A DNA stretch of 64,000 nt from Neodiprion pinetum (taxonomy: Eukaryota > Arthropoda > Insecta > Hymenoptera > Diprionidae), in the NCBI RefSeq assembly GCF_021155775.2, contig NC_060232.1, positions 3,293,257 through 3,357,256 on the forward strand. Direction: 5' to 3'. Positions within the stretch are counted from its first letter, which is position 1, and each line of letters begins with the position of its first letter. The position numbers were made by a program, and so were the translations under genes. Below the pieces are notes generated by a model. That model was not told the DNA's origin. It saw only the letters and a program-made list of their open reading frames with translations, and did no database searches. Positions 57,000-64,000 of the stretch are shown in pieces.

Positions 57000-58530
57000 G
57001 AACACCGTGTGCATTTCCTTTTCTTTTTTTTTGTTTTTTATATAGTTATTCTTTACCCCACCAGTTTTGTTTCGTTGATGAAAACTTATTGAGGAACACC
57101 AAACGTGGATTGATGAAGCAAAAACGATTTTAATCGCAAAATAAGTCAATGTATAAATGGTTTCTTTTCCCTAATTTTAATTTTTTTTTTTTCTGTAGCT
57201 TGTAATTCGGTAACCCGTTTTATTCATTGATGTGGTAGAAAATGATACAGTCATAATTGAAAGGATACATAAGGCAACTTTAAAAAATTGCAAGTTGTTT
57301 TCTTCTTTTTTATGCACGTATACGTTTCATGACGGAAAGAGATATAATTATTCGTTTGCGACTACACGATTCGTTGGGTTAAGGAGTCCGAAAAAGTGAT
57401 TATGAAAGAGTTAGCCGCGGGAAGTTTTCCTCTCATAAATTTCACTACCGAGAGTTGTGAATTCAATTTCGTAACCGGTAACCTAATTGGAAGGCATGAA
57501 CGTCAGCATATTTTTCTGAATTTAGTTCACCTGAGAATCCAAGAATTCAAACTTCAATTAAAACAAGATTACTTATACCATCCTTTGTATAATAATTGCT
57601 CGCAGTATTCGAGGAAAATATTTTTCTCTTATCTCGGCTTTAGCGGGTACATGAGTGCTAGAGAATGGTAACCGAAATTTCGTGTGGTTTGAAATAAATA
57701 TTTGAATTTACAGTTTTCGAGGTTTCGTCAAGCGAATTGCCGCATTTTGTCACTGCCGGTAACGTCGGGAAGGAATTTAAGTTACAAGTTATATCGATCA
57801 CGACCGGTTTCACAAGTAGGTATATAATATAGCCACGTGTACTTTAAAAAAAAATCTCACAGTCTTGAAATTAATTATATTCACTTTGTAACTTTGTGAC
57901 TCTTATACATATATATATATATATACATATATATATACACGCATTTTTTACTTTGGAACTAAAGTTTTGACAATCTCGTACAGCGCTTTACAAATCACGT
58001 GAAATAATTCTCCGATGAAGAGTTCCCGTGAATTGCAATCACTGCATGATTTGTGGATACGATGTATAAATATACTCCCAACCGAATTGCACGGGGAATG
58101 GATTCCGTACGTCCCGAATCCCGAAGTCAAACGATATTATAATTGTTGCGAAAAATCTGAGAAATCACGTACAATATAACTGCAGTTTCCGAATTCACGG
58201 GCACTTTAAGACAGCAATACGTGGGTGAAATTTTTGTGGCATTGCGGCTCGAGGATTAAGTTGTCCGGGACTAGATTCATGTTCGTTATCCTCTCCTTGA
58301 ATAAATTCAGTGTGCGTATACAAGATACCTATTATAAGATTCCTCACTACCAAAAATGATCATCGCGTAATTACGATGTCACGTAACGGAGTAGCCGAAG
58401 GCCTGAACTGAGCCACGGGAGAAATAACAAATGAATCGGTACCCCGGGGTAATTAATCGCTTCCACAAAAATAAGTTATTCAAGCAATAACGACGAGCTG
58501 ACTAACACAAATTACCGCGTGTATCAAACA
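57000..58530. other. AT-rich block
   Basis: Composition drops to AT-rich from 57010. Contains T11 near 57180, a (TA)n tract at 57904-57938 and one 91-codon plus frame at 57396-57671 (begins MIMKELAAGSFPLINF) without recognisable domain. Intergenic or intronic. Confidence 0.5.
57904..57938. repeat. (TA)n microsatellite
   Basis: TA/AT units with two CA interruptions over about 35 bases. Confidence 0.95.
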
Positions 58531-58539
58531 TCAAAATAA

Positions 58540-58788
58540 ATGCGTTTCGGCGCCAACGAACAACCCGGTGAAAAAGTTGCGTCAACCGAGCCGAGACACG
58601 TCGAACAAACACATTCCTTCATTCCGTATCACTTGTCGGAGAAATTCACGTTCCTCGGCTCGGGGGATGGGGCGGAAGTTACTTCCGCTTCAGCCGAGTC
58701 TACGACTCCCTGGTGCCCGGATCTAGCCGACGAGTCATCCCGCAGGCACGGAGTCGGGATCCGAAGACGCCGGAGACTTGGAAGCTGA
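58540..58788 (+). CDS. Candidate open frame, 82 aa, unrecognised
   Basis: I do not recognise this protein. ATG at 58540 (context taaATGc) directly follows the AT-rich block, at the point where GC rises, which is where a coding start would be expected. The frame of 82 codons begins MRFGANEQPGEKVASTEPRH, is hydrophilic and ends in an arginine-rich tail (RRRRRLGS). A 68-codon antisense frame overlaps its end. No domain, no splice consensus. Confidence 0.12.
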   Translation: MRFGANEQPGEKVASTEPRHVEQTHSFIPYHLSEKFTFLGSGDGAEVTSASAESTTPWCPDLADESSRRHGVGIRRRRRLGS

Positions 58789-60678
58789 ACTCACTAATCG
58801 CCGGCCATCAAATCGGCTCTTTGGTACGACCTTTAAGCGGGCTTCGTGTCCCCCGCGCCAAAGTCTCCCAAGCTTTCTTAATCGTCCCATAACGCTAGCG
58901 CCAAACTTTCCCCAAGTCAAAGCAAACGGCTCTTTCACCAAACTCTGATTCGAAACTGTCGTCGCGCTGAGTTCCGTGCTCGGCGTCTTCGTCGATAATT
59001 CTTATACTCGGAGCTTGTTTTCGCCTTCTGATTTATCGGGACCATTTCGCCTCACTGCCAACGAATTTACTAATTTTTATTGAGACGTTCGGCCGCTTCC
59101 TCTATGCCGGATAAAATCGAGGCACCGAATGTCATTGGATCGAGTGCGTATTTGTTATAGTCACATCCTATCTGACGGGGATCTCGTGATTTATACAGAC
59201 GCTAGGGTTCGTTGATAAGCTTATTTTTTCCCGTGTGAAGTATCAAATATTTGGGATAACCTGATCAGGGAAGTGTGAGAAGGTTTTCAGTAATACGAAA
59301 AGTCGACGTGTTCCACGGCCAAAGACTTGTGGAAATCTGAAGACGATCTGAGAAAAATTACGAAAGTTTATCGAAGAGAGATGAGAAACGTGGGTGAGTT
59401 GAGGAGGAAGAAGAAGAAGAAAAAGAAGACAGTGGGGAGGAAACGGTGATTAGCGGCGCAGCAAAGACGGGAATCTCGAAGGTCTAAAGTCTTGAGAATA
59501 TGACTTCACTTACTCTACTTTGATTGCCCTCGTTACGTTCTTCGGAAGACAGGAGCTCTACAGCCGCAGATTAACCATAAACCGAGAAAATATCGCATTA
59601 AGGGATGCCTCCGTGACTCGAAGTCTGCGTCGTGAATTGCGAGATGCGGGAAAAGGACGAACGACGTACCTACGCAAGGAGCGAGGGGAAAACGCGGAAT
59701 TTCAAACCTGCAAGAATTTCCCTAATTATTATCACCCATTAATCTAATGGATGTCATTATTATTTTAATGTTCATCCGCGGCAGGATTTGCCGACTAATT
59801 TGCCTTGGTGAAATCAATTGTGCTGGCGCTTGCATAACTCGCATATTCGTACGTAATAATCAGAGCACGTTGTGTTTGAGGAGTAAAAAATATTACCGCC
59901 TCAACGCGCGATCCGCAACTTGTATTATATATTTTTGCCATTCAGGAGATTCTAATCAACTCGCCGTTCCGATTATTTTGTAATTAATATTTGTCGACCG
60001 ATCACTGTCGATTATTAATTCGATAACACTGAGCAACGCGGGTTTCGTTTTTCCGCTCAAATTTAACTCTCGTCGTTCCATAAAGACCGGAGAAAATTGA
60101 TTATTGGCGTTTAACTGATTTATATCAACCGAATATCTGCTTGATTTTTCACCTATTCGAACGTAGAAAAATGAAAACTCCTTCACCGAAAATCACGTTT
60201 TACATTCGATACATCCCTTCTTTTCACGATACGCGTAATCAACAATCGCATCGGGTTTGCATTGCGTATGCAAATTTTTTGCAATTCAATTTGTAACCAG
60301 AAGACACGATACATTGTTCATCAATTAAAACTGGGATCGTTGAACTTTTACGAAAAAAAAGAACACTATTTATCTCCCGTGTACTGATTTGTTTATTAAA
60401 GATCGATTGCCATATTTGATATAAACGGAAGTGGTCCATTTTATGAAACTCAGAGTGTTAGCTCGAGACTGTTCTACTCGAAGCGAAAAAAGGTTTGATT
60501 GATTTATTGCTGGATATTTCAAGCTGCGATTCGAATAACTCGCTTCCTTACAAAGGTCAAAAGGCATTTTTCAATTTTCACTGCAGTGATGAAAATTTCT
60601 TTATCAAATAAGAATATCTTCAAAAATTGTTTCCATTTCTCTAAATTTCGAGTCGCTGTCGAGTATTAATACGGAGGG
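58789..60678. other. No gene seen; small (GAA)n
   Basis: (GAA)n at 59407-59429. 59750-60660 is AT-rich. Frames of 60 to 78 codons only, without recognisable content. Confidence 0.45.
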
Positions 60679-60984
60679 ATGACTATCTTCACGGGGGATC
60701 ACGATCCGGGGGATGGAGAATGTTTATTGATTGTTCTGAGGCCAAGACGCGATTTGCCAGCGGTTACCACCGATGAACCACCGCCGATACACGGCGAGTC
60801 GTTACCGGCGACGAGTCTCCGGGTGCTGACAGGAGTTTCGAGGCACCGCCGACAGATGGCCATGGTTCAGACGTCGTTTTCATCCCCTAAGCCGGGTCTC
60901 TCCTGCGGGAGCTTCGGTAGAGTGGATGAATTACCGACGCGGCGTCAGAACGAGGGGATCAGCTTTATAGGCTCGTATAAATAA
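60679..60984 (+). CDS. Candidate open frame, 101 aa, unrecognised
   Basis: I do not recognise this protein. ATG at 60679 lies where AT-rich sequence gives way to a GC-richer patch that ends together with the frame at TAA, so the composition change matches the frame limits. The product begins MTIFTGDHDPGDGECLLIVL and is R/P/S-rich later. I saw no long antisense frame over it. This makes it slightly better than average among the short frames here, but there is no family match and no splice signal. Confidence 0.17.
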   Translation: MTIFTGDHDPGDGECLLIVLRPRRDLPAVTTDEPPPIHGESLPATSLRVLTGVSRHRRQMAMVQTSFSSPKPGLSCGSFGRVDELPTRRQNEGISFIGSYK

Positions 60985-61139
60985 GTGGCTGCTAACTCGT
61001 GGCTTAGCTAAACCCCCGTATAACATTGCCCATGCAACGTTTCCAGCTCTCTTCCTTACTCATCTTTTCGAAAATTTCACAACTTCCGTTCATCCCCGAA
61101 TCGTGGTTGGCGGTGAAATAAATTTTTTTCTAACACCAG

Positions 61140-61387
61140 AGGCCGTGAAGGCAGCGAAAAGTCGACTTGTCGTACGAACGAATGGCTTCTTCGGCAATCA
61201 ATTGGCCGAACGATTTTCATCCCGATGGAAATTATTTTCACCGATGTTTTCTGTGCACGCTGAAATCCAAGACGCTGTGAGAATTTGTGTCGGAAATTTT
61301 GTCGGGGAAGCGAAACCCTTTCGGGAACTTCTTGTTCGGAACCTTGAAGTCGGACCCTTAACGTGTCCGTGGCAGCAGGCCGCGTGA
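61140..61387 (+). other. Candidate terminal coding exon
   Basis: A good splice acceptor (aatttttttctaacaccag|AG, AG at 61138-61139) is followed by an open frame of about 82 codons to TGA at 61385-61387. The product starts with AVKAAKSRLVVRTNGFFGNQ and continues with a mixed, amphipathic composition (AEIQDAVRICVGNFVGEAKP). No internal repeat. A 110-codon minus frame covers the same bases, so strand is uncertain. No recognised family. It could be the last exon of a gene starting further left, for example from the candidate exon at 2749, but phase and distance cannot decide this. Confidence 0.17.
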
Positions 61388-61395
61388 TTGCCGTG

Positions 61396-61477
61396 TAATT
61401 TGGGCTCATTACGATTACGCTAATATCCAGTCATTAATTAGCTGAGCCTAAAGAGCTTCGCATTAAACAGGTAATGC
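61396..61477. promoter_or_regulatory. TAAT-rich, regulatory-looking block
   Basis: Within about 80 bases there are at least five homeodomain-type cores (GTAATT, CATTACGATTACG, CTAATA, CATTAATTAG, GGTAATG). Repeat-free and between GC-richer sequences. Texture of an enhancer; not testable here. Confidence 0.13.
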
Positions 61478-64000
61478 CTTACCACTACCACTCCCTCGCT
61501 TGTCTGTCTACAACGTCGGCGATCTCGAAACATGACTTAAAAAAATGGAAATGAAAACCCGTTTATATTCCTGCACAAAATTCTCTCTAGTCATCCTTGT
61601 TATTGACATAATAAAAGAAACAAGTCTGAGAAGGTAAAAAACACTGGACGAGCAATTGCTTTGCGATTATTGGGGGTGTAAATTCGGAAATTATGCAACA
61701 GGGAGAAAAGGGTACCGGTTTTCTCGTACAGGCGCTATTCAATAACGGAAAAAGACCAGAACAAGAAGTAAATCTATTAGCAGAAGTAGTCGGTCAGGTG
61801 GGCTATGCGGAGGGACGGGAAAGGCATCGGCGGGATAGGGCAGAGCTGCCGGTGAACCTGGACGGCCTTCTGTGTGGTCCATGATCCGCTTTGTCTCCGT
61901 GCCGCTAGCGTCGCCTCGATAATTACATGATTAACTGTGTACCGCTCAATAAAAACATGATTGATTCCTCCCCACCATCGCCGCACGTGTAGCAACTATC
62001 TATAGGTCTACGAGCCATCCCATCATGTAGCAAAACGATGCTGAAACGCGGCTATTTTCATCTCTTTGCAAAAAGTTCACGAATCAATCTTCGCTTGTTT
62101 TTACATACGGATTTCAGGTGATCGGGATAAATAATTAACAACTCTGACGAACGGAGAAAATACAGAGTATCAGTCATATGGTGATTATTTAGGAGAAGAA
62201 TGATAGTTGCGACGTGTAAAAAACAGTTCTGATCAATTTGTATTTTGATTATTTGACATTTTTGTAGGCACTAAACATATTGCTGTTAGTTCAAAACATA
62301 TCTCGGTTAGGTTAAGACTGTTGATCGAGTAATGTGCAAGATTTAAATTTGTACGAGGTAATCTGATTGTTCAAGAATGATGTCTATACGTCGTATAACA
62401 AGTTCGGAAAATTTTTATGAAATTTTTCTCAGATAGTTTATACATAATTGTATTTAAAAGTGCATGAATCTGTGGATTAATTGTCCATGCATCGTAGATT
62501 CTTCTTCTCCGCCTAGCGAATAACTACACTAATAACGTGCACAAACCGAACCATACATCGAGAAAAACAAATATCAGGAAAATAAACAGATTCGAGCTTG
62601 TAAAAACATCTTCTTGGAATACGAGAGGCCCGAAGGGTTGAAGGCCCTCAAGTTTTTGCTAGTTTAATGGAGTTCCGTGTTATACGAGGCGGGGGATTCC
62701 TTCTCCGGGGGACCGAGGGGGGAAGAAACCAGAAATCGGTGATGCGGGGTACACGCGTATCACGCGGGGACCGAACACGCCGGACCGCCGGATCATTGCT
62801 CTTGGTCTCGGTGGAGGTTCCAGGAACTCTTCCGCTTCTTTCGTTCCTGCGGGCCGCGTCTCCCGTATCGTGTAACGCTATCGAGTGCAGGTATCGTTTC
62901 ACCGAGGGCAGTGGACCGCGGGATCGGAGGCTGCTTCAAAAAGTGCCGATCATCCAGGCACCTCCTCGATTTCAGGTGCGGCTCCTCGACGCGGCGACGC
63001 CTTATCACCAGCTCGCAGAAGGTCGGGATTTCGCGCGAGTCAAGATCGTCGCAAATATTTGCCAACGGCGGCAGTTTCTTCCCCTCTGATCGAGTCGCGC
63101 GTCGACTGTTTGCCCCGGTAGCTTCAGCCCTTCTTTGATCCACTCTCGCAGCCAGCCGGGGCCCGGATTATCCGACACTCGGCGTTGATCGACGCGAGCC
63201 GAGGAACGGCCTCGAGGTGAAGATCGAGCGTGAATACTTCTCGTCATGTTTCCTTGAATTTTAATCAAGCCTTCTACGACACACCGCGTTTACGCGCAGG
63301 CCTCACCTCGACGTCTATTATTCCAGACTCCGTTGTGCCAACAAAATCCATTCTATTCCTAATCGTTTTACGTTCATTGTCTTTCAATTACGGTTTTGTT
63401 CGTTGCCCGAAGCTCCGATAAACTTGTAGCAATTATAAACTTGAGAAGAATCCGAGTCGCCCTTTTCTTCGTTTTAACAGTAACCGCGAATCGAACTGCA
63501 ACAAACTTTCCACCCGCGGCAAAAGCTCACCCGAGCCGAGTCCGCGGGGATGTTTTTTTTATCCTACCACCGGCCCGCATGCAAAGTCAACACCTAATAA
63601 CACGGGAAATGAAACACGAACCTCCTGTACCTATGTACCTAGGAGCCCAAAGCCCGACGTAGATAGGGCAGAGGAAGTACATAGGCGTCCACCACCAAGA
63701 TCCCCGTCAGCTCGAAGTCAGCTTTGACGCGCCAGGGTCGACGATTTATCAGCATAACGCACACGCCATTACCCCCACGCCCCTCTACCGCCCCTCGCTC
63801 TCCACCCCCGAGACCGAGGTCTTGATTTCGTCCGAAATCCCGAATAAAACTTTGAATCTCCTCACTTTCGTAGGCTAGGCAAGGCGCGTCGTTTTGAAAA
63901 AGTCGACGAATCGATGCTCGGATGGAAAATTTATCCGTCAGTTGATTTTCCAAATTCTTCGATTCACAATGTCGCCGTGGCATCGGAGGCCCCGTTTAAT
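61478..64000. other. No gene seen to the window end
   Basis: 62040-62620 is AT-rich and featureless. 62650-63190 is GC-rich with a 140-codon plus frame (62667-63089) and a 116-codon antisense frame of equal quality, neither recognisable. The last 600 bases contain no repeat or signal of note. Confidence 0.4.

Noticed and set aside
1..64000. Homeobox, zinc-finger, transposase or reverse-transcriptase motifs, CRISPR arrays, snRNA or rRNA segments, telomeric TTAGG arrays
   Set aside because: Looked for by eye on both strands and not found. A profile search could still detect diverged copies.

Overview
This 64 kb window reads as nuclear DNA of a eukaryote with large introns or intergenic spacers, most likely an insect and plausibly a hymenopteran. 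That is inference. CpG is not depleted, GC-rich and AT-rich patches alternate over 1 to 2 kb, and microsatellites are common (mostly GA/CT, also trinucleotides and pentanucleotides). No long reading frame, operon, rRNA, tRNA, CRISPR array or intact transposon is visible. I recognised no protein family, so no gene symbol is given and every coding call is low confidence.

How weak the coding evidence is: the longest open frames are about 190 to 230 codons, several run across simple repeats, and many are open on both strands. At this composition a handful of frames of 145 codons or more is expected by chance over six frames and 64 kb (rough estimate). I therefore kept only frames or exon-like segments with something extra: a good start context, a splice consensus, a signal-peptide-like N-terminus, or a repeat-free frame.

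Layout. 1-3 kb: noncoding, then a first-exon-like segment at about 2749-2993 ending in a consensus splice donor. 3-11 kb: mixed sequence with CT microsatellites, a GC-rich island (3905-4140), a perfect 20-bp palindrome (6761-6780) and a promoter-like GC-rich stretch (10.0-10.7 kb). 11.2-12.8 kb: a sharply AT-rich block without reading frames. 13-21 kb: GC-rich with GA/CT tracts and short tandem repeats. 21-36 kb: mostly unexplained, with some regulatory-looking blocks. 36.9-40.5 kb: the densest group of open frames, including one interrupted by a single TGA (37417-38040) and a 94-codon frame (40155-40439) behind a leader-like stretch. 41-49 kb: noncoding, with a second exon-donor-like segment at 46351. 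49.7-56.4 kb: three copies of the rare decamer AAATGGCGAC, two of them at the start codons of candidate frames. 57-58.5 kb: AT-rich. 58.5-61.5 kb: three modest plus-strand frames, one behind a good splice acceptor, then a TAAT-rich block.

The most defensible reading is a regulatory or intronic region with perhaps one first exon. The most unusual sequence-level signals are the repeated AAATGGCGAC motif, the over-represented octamer GTACCTAC/GTAGGTAC (13 copies) and the 20-bp palindrome.
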